From Alphaproteobacteria bacterium (GTDB lineage Bacteria; Pseudomonadota; Alphaproteobacteria; Rhodobacterales; Rhodobacteraceae): DNA of 64,000 bases. The position numbers and the translations under genes are program-made. The notes beneath the pieces were generated by a model, which worked only from the letters and a program-made list of their open reading frames with translations, did not search any database and was not told the origin of the DNA. This document shows positions 39,631 to 47,109 of the stretch, piece after piece (the first letter of the stretch is position 1; the number at the start of each line of letters is the position of its first letter). Location: NCBI GenBank assembly GCA_029289325.1, contig JARFTV010000010.1, positions 40,520-104,519 on the forward strand. The letters are read 5' to 3'.

Positions 39631-41300
39631 GGGGCCTCCTCCAGGAAGTGGTATTTGAGCAGCCAGGCGGTGGCGCGGGCGACCACGCCGGGGCGCAGGC
39701 CGGTCGCCGCGGCGACCTCGGCGGGGGTGGCGGCGGGCGCGTGCGCGGCAAGGACGGCGGCAAGGACGGCGGGATCCTCGGGCAGGCGGCGGGTGAAGGG
39801 GTAGTCGCGCAGGTCGAAGGTCTCGGCAAGGCCGGGGCGCGTGGTCAGGAGGACCGGGCGCAGGCGACGGTCGGGGACGGGCTGGCGGCTGGGATAGGCG
39901 GCGAACATCTGCTCGGGCGCGGGGCCGACGGGGACGAGCGCGGGGTCCATCGCTGCGGTCACGGGGCCGGGGCGTTGACGGGCATGGGCCAGCATCGCCG
40001 CCTGCTCGGCCCAGAGCGCCTGCATCTGCGGGATCACCGCGCGCCAGTCGTAAAGCGCCCGGGCCCGCGCCTGTCCCGATGCCCCCATCCGGGCACGCAG
40101 GGCGGGGTCCAGCGCCAGGGCCTCGATCGCTCGCGCCAGCGCCCCCACGTCAAGCCGGGTCAGCGCGGCAAGCTGGCCGACATACTGCACGTAGCCATCC
40201 GTCCCGCCCAGGTGGCGCTGCGCCAGATGGGTGGCCGATCCGGGCAGGGGCAGCTCGCTGGGCACCCGGACCCCGACCTCGGGCGTCACCGTGTCGCGCA
40301 GCCCGTCCCAGTCCGAGACGATGACCGGGAGCCCCGCCGCCATCGCCTCGACCGGGGCGAGGCCGAAGGTTTCCTGCACGTTGTCGATGGGAAAGAGGAA
40401 CATGTCGGCGGCCGAGAGCGTGGCCTTCCGCGCCTCGGCGTCGCCGCCATCGGTCAGGTGATAGCCGCAGGAGGGCATGAGCCGGGCCGCGCCGCGTTCG
40501 AACACGGCCTGCCAGTGCCCGATCCGGAACTGGCCGCAGAGGATGAGGTGAAGCCGCCCCTTCCCCGCCGCCGCCAGCCGGGCCTGGGCTTCCTCCAGCG
40601 CGAGGAACAGCGGAAAGGGGTCGAATTTCTCGTCCGGGGTCAGGCGGGCGATGGTGCAGGCCACCACATCCCCCGGCGCGATGCCAAGCCGGGCGCGCAG
40701 CCCCTGCCCCGCCGCCGGGTCGCGGGCGAAGTCGTCGCAATGGACCCCAAGCGGGATCACCGGCAGCAGCGGCCGCGCCGGCAGGACCGCGCCGGGGAAC
40801 TGGCGGGCAAGGTGATCCTCGCCCAGCTCCATCAGCCGGCGGACGGCGGCCTGCACGGCGTGAGAGGTGCAGATAACCGCATCCCAGGGCATCTGCGGTG
40901 CCGAGCGGAGGTCGAAAAGGCCCTGCATCACCGTCCGGGTCGAGATCGTATGGGTGATCCCGCACAGCGCCCAGGCCGCCCCCCCGTGCGGCGCGCGGCG
41001 CCAACATTCGGTCGTGCCGATCGGGGCGGGGTAGCTGACCACCTCGACCGGGCGCATCGCGGCGGGCTGGTCCAGCCGCACGGCGCGCAGGGGTCGCGTC
41101 ACCCCGGCGGCGCGGGCCATGGCGGCAAAGGCGGCATGGTCGGCAGAGCTGTGGGCGAGGCTGACGAATTCCTCGACGTCGCCATGGGCGAAAAAGCCGC
41201 GCAGGAAACTTTCCCCGGCCACGCGGCGGCCGTTGATCCCCTTGGAGGCGGGGTCATAGCCGTCGGCGGTGAACCAGATCGCGGCATTGGTCCGGGTCAT
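39627..41300 (-). CDS. Glycosyltransferase family 4-like protein
   Basis: About 557-aa protein with a GT-B fold. The C-terminal donor domain includes VVACTIARLTPDEKFDPFPLFLALEE, ADMFLFPIDNVQETFGLAPVEAMAAGLPVIVSDWDGLRDTV, the typical GT4 E-x7-E block. The N-terminal acceptor domain starts TNAAIWFTADGYDPASKGINGRRVAGE. After about residue 450 an extra C-terminal region has DYPFTRRLPEDPAVLAAVLAAHAPA and could be an accessory winged-helix-like domain. The ATG at 41300 shares ATGA with the upstream methyltransferase stop. Probably surface polysaccharide or glycolipid synthesis; substrate unknown. Confidence 0.83.
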   Translation of the reverse strand: MTRTNAAIWFTADGYDPASKGINGRRVAGESFLRGFFAHGDVEEFVSLAHSSADHAAFAAMARAAGVTRPLRAVRLDQPAAMRPVEVVSYPAPIGTTECWRRAPHGGAAWALCGITHTISTRTVMQGLFDLRSAPQMPWDAVICTSHAVQAAVRRLMELGEDHLARQFPGAVLPARPLLPVIPLGVHCDDFARDPAAGQGLRARLGIAPGDVVACTIARLTPDEKFDPFPLFLALEEAQARLAAAGKGRLHLILCGQFRIGHWQAVFERGAARLMPSCGYHLTDGGDAEARKATLSAADMFLFPIDNVQETFGLAPVEAMAAGLPVIVSDWDGLRDTVTPEVGVRVPSELPLPGSATHLAQRHLGGTDGYVQYVGQLAALTRLDVGALARAIEALALDPALRARMGASGQARARALYDWRAVIPQMQALWAEQAAMLAHARQRPGPVTAAMDPALVPVGPAPEQMFAAYPSRQPVPDRRLRPVLLTTRPGLAETFDLRDYPFTRRLPEDPAVLAAVLAAHAPAATPAEVAAATGLRPGVVARATAWLLKYHFLEEAP

Positions 41301-42085
41301 GTCCGCTCCATCCAGAGCCAGGGGGTGGGCCGCGCGCGCCATTCCCAGAGCAGGAGCAGGCGGTCGAGGTCAGAAAGCGTATCGTCCCAGTTCGGGAGCA
41401 GGTCCGGGCGCAGGGCCCGGTCGATCCGGGTGATCCGGGGGCTGGCGCCGAAACGCGCGGCAAGGCGGTCCAGCGCCGCGGGGGAATGGGTTTCGACCAG
41501 AAGGTCGGCCTCGGTCAGTGCCGGGGCACGGGCGGGATCCAGAAGCGTCTCCTCGGCCCCTTCGATGTCGCACAGGACGAAGGTCCGGGCCCTGGCGCAG
41601 AGGGCAAGGTCGGCCTGGGCGACCTCGGGGCCGATGCGAAGGCGGTCGGTCACGCCATTGGCCTTGGCCAGCGCGGCGCAGAGCGCGCGGGCCCGGGCGT
41701 CGCTGTCGCGGGCGTGGATGAGGCTGTCGGGCATCCGGCGGGCAAGGCCGACGGCGTAATAACCTTCGGCGCAACCGATATCCAGGACCTGCGGATAGGC
41801 GCGGGCAATGACCATTTCAAGGACCGGATGCAGGCTTGCCTCATAGGTGCCCATGAGGCGCGGCGCGCGGCCGCCCTCGGAGGCGGCGACCGGGTAGGCC
41901 ATGCCGGCGAAGGGGCCGTGAGCGATGGCGTCGCCCTGGCGTGCCGCGAGGGTGTTCACCAGCACGACCGACCGCCATTTCGCCAGCTGGCGGAGCTGCG
42001 CCTCCAGCCGCGCCGGGCCGGAGGGCTCGGCGGCGATTCGGGCCAGACTGGCCTCGATGGCCTGGGTCAGGGGGGTCTCGCGCAT
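41297..42085 (-). CDS. Class I SAM-dependent methyltransferase
   Basis: About 262-aa protein with SAM motif I VLDIGCAEGYYAVGLARRM and an acidic motif II region (FVLCDIEGAEETLL). The CDIEGAEETLL and LLVETHSP blocks resemble FkbM-type methyltransferases. It is co-translated with a glycosyltransferase, so it likely methylates a glycan. An upstream in-frame ATG at 42112 would add nine residues (MGNLLRIGA); neither start has a good Shine-Dalgarno. Confidence 0.78.
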   Translation of the reverse strand: MRETPLTQAIEASLARIAAEPSGPARLEAQLRQLAKWRSVVLVNTLAARQGDAIAHGPFAGMAYPVAASEGGRAPRLMGTYEASLHPVLEMVIARAYPQVLDIGCAEGYYAVGLARRMPDSLIHARDSDARARALCAALAKANGVTDRLRIGPEVAQADLALCARARTFVLCDIEGAEETLLDPARAPALTEADLLVETHSPAALDRLAARFGASPRITRIDRALRPDLLPNWDDTLSDLDRLLLLWEWRARPTPWLWMERT

Positions 42086-42130
42086 CGCCCCAATGCGTAG
42101 GAGGTTCCCCATCGCGCGTAAAGGGTCGGA

Positions 42131-42949
42131 TCAGGCGGGCCGGCGCAGGGCGCGGCGAAGGAAGGCAAGCAGGAAGATCGCGGTCAGGATCAGGATGATC
42201 GTGGGCGCCGGGGCGCTGTCGAGGTGGAAGCTCGCCCAGACACCGGCGGTCATGGCGAAAAGGCACGTTCCCGTGGCGGTGACCAGCATCGCGCCGAAGC
42301 TGCGGGTGGTGAGGAAGGCGATGGCCCCCGGCGCGATCAGAAGGCCGATGGCAAGGATCAGGCCGACGGAGGAGAGCGTGGCCACGATGGTCAGCGCGAG
42401 GATGGCGAGAAGCCCGTAGTGGAGGAGCTTGACCGGCAGGCCCGAGACCTGCGCCTGCGCCGGATCGAAGGCGTGGAGCATGAGGTCGCGCCATTTGAGG
42501 CTAAGGGTCAGGGTGACGGGGGCCGAGATCAGGGCGGCGGTCAGCAGGTCCGCGCCCCCGACCCCGAGCATGTTGCCGAAGAGGATGTGGTCGAGGTGGA
42601 TCTCGGTCGGGAAGGCGGTGATAAGCACGATCCCCGCCGCGAACATGGCCGAGAAGACCACCCCCATCACCGTGTCGCGCTTGATCCGGCTGTTGTCGGC
42701 GATCCAGCCGGTAAGCAGCGCCGAGCCGAGGCCGGCGGTGAAGGCCCCAAGCAGAAGCGGCAGGCCGGTCAGGTAGGCCAGCACGATGCCGGGCAGGACG
42801 GCATGGGAGACGGCGTCCCCCATCAGCGCCCAGCCCTTCAGGACCAGGAAACAGGACAGCAGCGCCGTGGGCGGCGCCACGATCAGCGCGATCCAGAAGG
42901 CGTTCTGCATGAAGGGGAACTGGAAGGGCTGGAGGAGGAAGTCGATCAT
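42131..42949 (-). CDS. sitD: Manganese/iron ABC transporter permease SitD
   Basis: 272-aa ABC-3 family permease: LLSCFLVLKGWALMGDAVSHAVLPGIVLAYLTGLPLLLGAF, the FAAGIVLITAFPTEIHLDHILFGNMLGV segment and a VGLILAIGLLIAPGAIAFLTT block. About seven to eight membrane helices. Its ATG overlaps the sitC stop by 4 nt. Together with SitC it forms a heterodimeric channel for Mn2+ (and possibly Fe2+). Confidence 0.9.
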   Translation of the reverse strand: MIDFLLQPFQFPFMQNAFWIALIVAPPTALLSCFLVLKGWALMGDAVSHAVLPGIVLAYLTGLPLLLGAFTAGLGSALLTGWIADNSRIKRDTVMGVVFSAMFAAGIVLITAFPTEIHLDHILFGNMLGVGGADLLTAALISAPVTLTLSLKWRDLMLHAFDPAQAQVSGLPVKLLHYGLLAILALTIVATLSSVGLILAIGLLIAPGAIAFLTTRSFGAMLVTATGTCLFAMTAGVWASFHLDSAPAPTIILILTAIFLLAFLRRALRRPA

Positions 42950-43776
42950 GCCTTCGCCCTCCGCTTCGCGGCGAGAAGGCCGTGTTTCGGGGCGAGGAGG
43001 AAGGCGGCGGCGAAAAGCGCGGTCTGGAGGAGGACGATGACGCCCCCGGTGGCGCCGTCAAGGAAGTAGCTGAGATAGGCGCCCGCAAATCCGGTGCCGG
43101 CGCCGATCGTGGCGGAAAGCGTCAGGAGGCGCGGGAAACGGTCGGTCAGGAGATAGGCGGTGGCGCCGGGCGTCACGACCATGGCGACGACCAGGAAGGC
43201 CCCCACGGTCTGCATGGCCGCAACGGTCGAGGCGGAGAGGAGGGTGAAGAACACCACTTTCAAGAGGTCGGGGCGCAGGCCGATGGTGCGGGCGTGCGCC
43301 TCGTCGAAGAAAGCGACCATGAGGTCCTTCCACAGGAAGAGGAGGACGGCGGCGGAGATGCCTCCGATGATCACCAGCTGCAGGGTATCGCCGGGCGAGA
43401 TGGCAAGAATGTTGCCCATGGTGATGGTCTGGATCGAGACGGACGTCGGGTAGATCGAGATCAGGAACAGGCCGAGGCCGAAGAAGCTGGTGAAGATCAG
43501 GCCGATCACCGTATCGGTCTTGAGGCCGGTGCGGTTGGTCAGGAACAGCATGGCGGCGGCGGCGAGGCCCCCGGAGAGGAAAGCCCCGAGCGCGAAAGGC
43601 AGGCCGAGGATATAGGCCCCCGCCACCCCCGGCACGACGGAGTGGGACAGCGCATCGCCGATCAGCGACCAGCCCTTGAGCATCAGATAGGCCGACAGGA
43701 ACCCGCAGACGCCGCCGACGAGGCCCGCGACCCACATGGCATTGGTCATGTAGCCGTAGGCGAAGGGCTCAAGCAT
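42946..43776 (-). CDS. sitC: Manganese/iron ABC transporter permease SitC
   Basis: About 276-aa ABC-3 permease, paralog of SitD (SAYLMLKGWSLIGDALSHSVVPGVAGAYILG; QTVGAFLVVAMVVTPGATAYLLTDR). The start at 43776 (MLEPFAYGYMTNAMWVAG) matches the family; the longer frame to 43830 has no family resemblance. It is separated from sitB by 147 bp containing a hairpin and a repeat copy, unlike the tight sitC-sitD overlap. Confidence 0.9.
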   Translation of the reverse strand: MLEPFAYGYMTNAMWVAGLVGGVCGFLSAYLMLKGWSLIGDALSHSVVPGVAGAYILGLPFALGAFLSGGLAAAAMLFLTNRTGLKTDTVIGLIFTSFFGLGLFLISIYPTSVSIQTITMGNILAISPGDTLQLVIIGGISAAVLLFLWKDLMVAFFDEAHARTIGLRPDLLKVVFFTLLSASTVAAMQTVGAFLVVAMVVTPGATAYLLTDRFPRLLTLSATIGAGTGFAGAYLSYFLDGATGGVIVLLQTALFAAAFLLAPKHGLLAAKRRAKA

Positions 43777-43842
43777 GGAGGGCCGCTCGCGGGTTGGGAC
43801 GGCTGCTTGATGGAGCGCCTTGCGGCGCAAGCCTTTTGTCTC

Positions 43843-43871
43843 GCCGTTTTGCGTGAAGGACGCAAAACGGC
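43843..43871. terminator. Strong intercistronic hairpin between sitB and sitC
   Basis: A perfect 12-bp stem, GCCGTTTTGCGT (43843-43854) and ACGCAAAACGGC (43860-43871), with a 5-nt GAAGG loop lies between sitB and sitC. It has no clear U-run in the operon direction. It may stabilise the sitAB message or reduce read-through to sitCD. Confidence 0.45.
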
Positions 43872-43880
43872 TCGGGTTTG

Positions 43881-43913
43881 CCTCCGGCGGGGATATTTGG
43901 GCAAATGTGAAAG
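43881..43913 (+). repeat. Interspersed GGATATTTGGG repeat, copy B
   Basis: CCTCCGGCGGGGATATTTGG then GCAAATGTGAAAG, just after the sitB stop. It shares GGATATTTGGG followed by GAAAG with copy A at 28701-28757 in the same orientation, again at a gene 3' end inside a minus-strand operon. Confidence 0.5.
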
Positions 43914-43923
43914 ATGGCCAGAG

Positions 43924-44775
43924 TCATCTGTCGCCCTTCCGGCCGTACTGGACGAAGGGGCGTTCGTCGTCCGTGAGGATCGAGATCTCGCGGCTGTCGT
44001 CATCCTCGTGCAGATCGGGGCCACCAAGGGTGAAGTGGCGCAGGACGCCCCCGAAGGCGCGTTCGAGGTTGGCGCGGGTGAAGGTGGTTTCGGTCGGGCC
44101 GTGGGCGAGGACGGTGCCTTTGACAAGGACGGTGCGGTCGCAGAAGTCCGGGACCGAACCGAGGTTGTGGGTGGAGACGAGCATGACATGGCCTTCGTCG
44201 CGCAAGCTGCGCAGGAGGGTGATGATCTGTTCTTCGGTCTTCACGTCGACGCCGGTGAAAGGTTCATCGAGCAGGATGATCCGGCCTTCCTGCGCCAGCG
44301 CGCGGGCCAGGAATACGCGTTTCTTCTGCCCCCCCGAAAGCTCGCCGATCTGGCGGTGGCGGAGGTCCTGGAGACCCACCCGCGCCAGCGCCTCATCGAC
44401 CTTGGCGCGGTCGGTGGCGGAGGGGCGGCGGAGCATCCCCATATGGCCAAAGCGGCCCATCATCACCACATCCTCGACCAGGACCGGGAAGGACCAGTCC
44501 ACCTCCTCGGCCTGGGGGACATAGGCGACGAGGTTCCGGCGCAGCGCTTCGCGGACCGGCATCCCGAGCAGGCGGATCGTGCCCCGCGCGACGGGGACGA
44601 AGCCCATGATCGCCTTGAAGAGCGTCGATTTCCCCGCACCGTTCACCCCGACGAGGGCAGTGATCGTGCCCCGTGGGACCGTGAAACTGGCATCGGTCAG
44701 CGCGGTCAGTCCGTTGCGGTAGGTGACGGTGACGCCCTCGGCGAAGATGCCTTCGGTTGTCTGGCTGTCGCGCAT
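43924..44775 (-). CDS. sitB: Manganese/iron ABC transporter ATP-binding protein SitB
   Basis: About 283-aa ATPase: Walker [11 protein letters not shown]-loop [15 protein letters not shown] (typical of Mn/Zn transporters), signature [15 protein letters not shown], Walker [14 protein letters not shown]-loop VSTHNLGSV. The ATG at 44775 lies 7 bp after the sitA stop with GAGGA as ribosome-binding site, so the open frame upstream is not used. A charged C-terminal tail ([17 protein letters not shown]) extends beyond the core. Confidence 0.91.
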   Translation of the reverse strand: MRDSQTTEGIFAEGVTVTYRNGLTALTDASFTVPRGTITALVGVNGAGKSTLFKAIMGFVPVARGTIRLLGMPVREALRRNLVAYVPQAEEVDWSFPVLVEDVVMMGRFGHMGMLRRPSATDRAKVDEALARVGLQDLRHRQIGELSGGQKKRVFLARALAQEGRIILLDEPFTGVDVKTEEQIITLLRSLRDEGHVMLVSTHNLGSVPDFCDRTVLVKGTVLAHGPTETTFTRANLERAFGGVLRHFTLGGPDLHEDDDSREISILTDDERPFVQYGRKGDR

Positions 44776-44782
44776 GTCGTCC

Positions 44783-45679
44783 TCAGTCCGCCGGGGCAAG
44801 CCCCTTGGCGATGGTTTCGGTGGTGACCTTCAGAAGGTCGAGGTAGGTCGGCACCGGCCCGTCGCCAGCGCTCAGGCTGTCAACATAGAGCACGCCGCCA
44901 AAGGCTGCCCCCGTCTCGCGCGAGACCTGTTCGGCCGGGGCGGAGGAGACGGTGCTTTCGCAGAAGACGGCCGGGATCCGGTGTTCGCGGACCCCGTCGA
45001 TGACGGCCCGGACCTGGCGGGGCGTGCCCTGCTGGTCGGCATTGATCGGCCAGAGATAGAGCTCGCTCAGCCCCAGATCGCGGGCGAGATAGGAGAAGGC
45101 GCCCTCGCAGGTGACCAGCCAGCGCCGGTCTTCCGGCAGCGCCGCGATCTGCGCCTTGAGGGGGTCAAGGGCTGCGGCGAGCTCGGCCTTGTAGGCCTCG
45201 GCATTGGCCGCATAGGTCGCGGCATGGGCCGGATCGGCCGCAGAAAGCGCGGCGGCGATATTGTCCACATAGAGCAGCGCATTGTCGACGCTCATCCAGG
45301 CATGGGGGTTGGGCTTGCCGTCATAATCCCCGCCCGAGATCGAGATCGGCTCGATCCCGTCCGTCAGGGTGGCCGAGGGCACTTCGCCAAGGTTGGTCAG
45401 GAACTGCTCGAACCAGCGTTCAAGGTTGAGGCCGTTCCGGAGGACGAGGTCGGCATCCGAGGCGCCGACGATGTCCTTCGGCGTGGGTTCATAGCCGTGG
45501 ATCTCGGCCCCCGGCTTGGTGATCGAGACCACCTCCACCCCTTCGCCCGCGACGTTGCGGACCATGTCCGCGATCACAGTGAAGGTGGTGACGACCTTGA
45601 GCCGGGCCTCGGCCAGGGCAGGCAGCGGCAGGGCGGCGGTCAGGGCGGCAAGAAGAAGCAGGCGGCGGCTTGGCATCAT
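44783..45679 (-). CDS. sitA: Manganese/iron ABC transporter substrate-binding protein SitA
   Basis: 298-aa secreted metal-binding protein (cluster A-I). Signal peptide [23 protein letters not shown]. Metal ligands expected of SitA/MntC are present: His61 (EIHGYEPTP), His126 (NPHAWMS), Glu192 ([11 protein letters not shown]) and Asp267 (LYVDSLS). There is no His-rich loop, so zinc-specific ZnuA is unlikely. GGAGAGGAG lies just before the start. A Fur/Mur-like box 27 bp upstream suggests repression by the window's Fur-family protein. Confidence 0.92.
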   Translation of the reverse strand: MMPSRRLLLLAALTAALPLPALAEARLKVVTTFTVIADMVRNVAGEGVEVVSITKPGAEIHGYEPTPKDIVGASDADLVLRNGLNLERWFEQFLTNLGEVPSATLTDGIEPISISGGDYDGKPNPHAWMSVDNALLYVDNIAAALSAADPAHAATYAANAEAYKAELAAALDPLKAQIAALPEDRRWLVTCEGAFSYLARDLGLSELYLWPINADQQGTPRQVRAVIDGVREHRIPAVFCESTVSSAPAEQVSRETGAAFGGVLYVDSLSAGDGPVPTYLDLLKVTTETIAKGLAPAD

Positions 45680-45705
45680 GGCTCCTCTCCGGGTGGCAGT
45701 AGAAT

Positions 45706-45724
45706 GTAAATGAGAAGCATTTGC
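45706..45724. promoter_or_regulatory. Fur/Mur-like box upstream of sitA
   Basis: GTAAATG-AGAAG-CATTTGC, a 19-bp inverted repeat with one mismatch between the 7-bp arms, situated between the sitA start and the neighbouring abrB-type gene. AT-rich 19-bp dyads of this kind are bound by Fur/Mur proteins. Fits metal-repressed sitABCD. Confidence 0.6.
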
Positions 45725-45760
45725 AAGAAGACAAGGGGCGCGCCCGGTCCGGGTCCGGGA

Positions 45761-46837
45761 TCAGCGGTCGGCGGGCAGGATCCGGGCAAGGACCGGGGCA
45801 AGGACGATGACCACCAGAATGCGCGCGACATGGTGCAGCGCGACGAAGGCCACGTCGGCCTGGATCGCCAGCGCGATGAGCCCCATCTCGGTCAGCCCGC
45901 CCGGCGCCAGCGCGAGCATGGCCTGATCAAGGCTTACCCCGGCCAGTTGCCCCATCGCCAAACCCGCCCCCAAGGCCAGCGCCAGCGTGAGGACGGTGGA
46001 GCCAAGGCTGAGCAGTCCCGCGCGGGCCAGCATCACCGGCGCGATACCAAGGAAGCGGCAGCCGAGGATCGTGCCCAGCACCACCTGCGCGGCATTGACC
46101 AGCAGGGTCGGCGGCGCGCTTTCGGTGATCCCGGCCAGATGCACTGCCGCCGACAGGATCAGCGGGCCAAGGAAGGTCGGGGCGGGCAGGCGAAGCCTGG
46201 TCCCGAGAACCGCGCCCAGAACCGCGCTTGCCGTCAGGAGGACGGCATCGGCCAGCCCCAAAGCCGGGCCTCCCGCGCCGCTGGCCGCGCCGACGTCATG
46301 GCCAAGGACCACGCGGAACAGAAGCGCCATCAGCGCGATGGTGACGACGATGCGCAGCGAATGGGCCAGCACGATGGCCGGGACATTGGCGCCCCGCGCC
46401 TCGCCCAGTTCGATCATCTCGGACAGGCCGCCGGGCATCCCGGCGAAATAGGCGGTGGTCCAGTCCTGGCGGCCGACAAAGCGGTAGAAGGGCACGACCA
46501 CGGCAGCGACCACGGCGAGATAGGCCAGCAGGACCGCCAGCGTCACCAGGGTGTGGCCGGCCTGGTCCAGCACCTCGGGCGTGAAGCGCGAGCCGAGGAG
46601 GACGCCGATGATGGCGACGATCGCGGACCGCAGCCGGGCGGGCCCCTGCACCGGCAACCCGGCGACCGAGGCCGTCATGGTGACGAAAAGCGCCCCCAGC
46701 ATCCAGGGCAAGGGCAGCGCCAGCGCGTGGAACACCAGGCCGCCCAGGGTTCCCAGGGCAAGACCGGCGGCAATTCGGGCCAATGGCGGCAAGATCGGGG
46801 TCCCGGTTTCACCGCAGGAGAGCCACGAGGGGGCCAC
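45761..46837 (-). CDS. AbrB-family integral membrane protein
   Basis: About 358-aa polytopic protein of PF05145 (AbrB family, sometimes annotated as ammonia monooxygenase). The two internal repeats are visible: [26 protein letters not shown] near the N-terminus and [22 protein letters not shown] in the second half, plus [22 protein letters not shown] and [19 protein letters not shown]. About ten helices. Function is unproven (regulator or carrier). The GTG at 46837 lacks a Shine-Dalgarno, so the real start may be a few codons in. Confidence 0.8.
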   Translation of the reverse strand: MAPSWLSCGETGTPILPPLARIAAGLALGTLGGLVFHALALPLPWMLGALFVTMTASVAGLPVQGPARLRSAIVAIIGVLLGSRFTPEVLDQAGHTLVTLAVLLAYLAVVAAVVVPFYRFVGRQDWTTAYFAGMPGGLSEMIELGEARGANVPAIVLAHSLRIVVTIALMALLFRVVLGHDVGAASGAGGPALGLADAVLLTASAVLGAVLGTRLRLPAPTFLGPLILSAAVHLAGITESAPPTLLVNAAQVVLGTILGCRFLGIAPVMLARAGLLSLGSTVLTLALALGAGLAMGQLAGVSLDQAMLALAPGGLTEMGLIALAIQADVAFVALHHVARILVVIVLAPVLARILPADR

Positions 46838-46855
46838 GGGCTTGGCGGTTTGGGC

Positions 46856-46932
46856 TGGCGCACCCGACAGGATTCGAACCTGTGACCTCTGCCTTCGGAG
46901 GGCAGCACTCTATCCAGCTGAGCTACGGGTGC
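46856..46932 (-). tRNA. tRNA-Arg (anticodon CCG)
   Basis: On the minus strand the molecule begins GCACCCGTAGCTCAGCTGG and ends CGGGTGC-G-CCA with the CCA encoded. The acceptor GCACCCG/CGGGTGC pairs fully, the anticodon stem is CTGCC/GGCAG around the loop CTCCGAA (anticodon CCG, reading CGG), and the T-arm carries GGTTCGAATCC. No integrase or direct repeat beside it suggests use as an attachment site. Confidence 0.96.
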
Positions 46933-47109
46933 CTGAGGCCGTGATTAGCGGAAGCCGCGACGGGGTGCAACGGGCAAAGGCAGGTCCGGCGGCATTTCCG
47001 GCAATGCGCGGGTTTCGATTGCACATCCGCCCGGGCTTGCCCGCAGAGACTTGACCGAATCCGCCCGTGCGTGCAGTCCGACAGCATTGGCATCCGCGAG
47101 GTCCCCGTC

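Noticed and set aside
42131..45679. Zinc transporter znuABC
   Set aside because: The binding protein has SitA/MntC-type ligands and no His-rich loop, and there are two permeases as in sitABCD.
46856..46932. tRNA-Arg as an integration site for a genomic island
   Set aside because: Neighbouring genes are ordinary chromosomal types, no integrase is near and no direct repeat of the tRNA 3' end is seen in the flanks.
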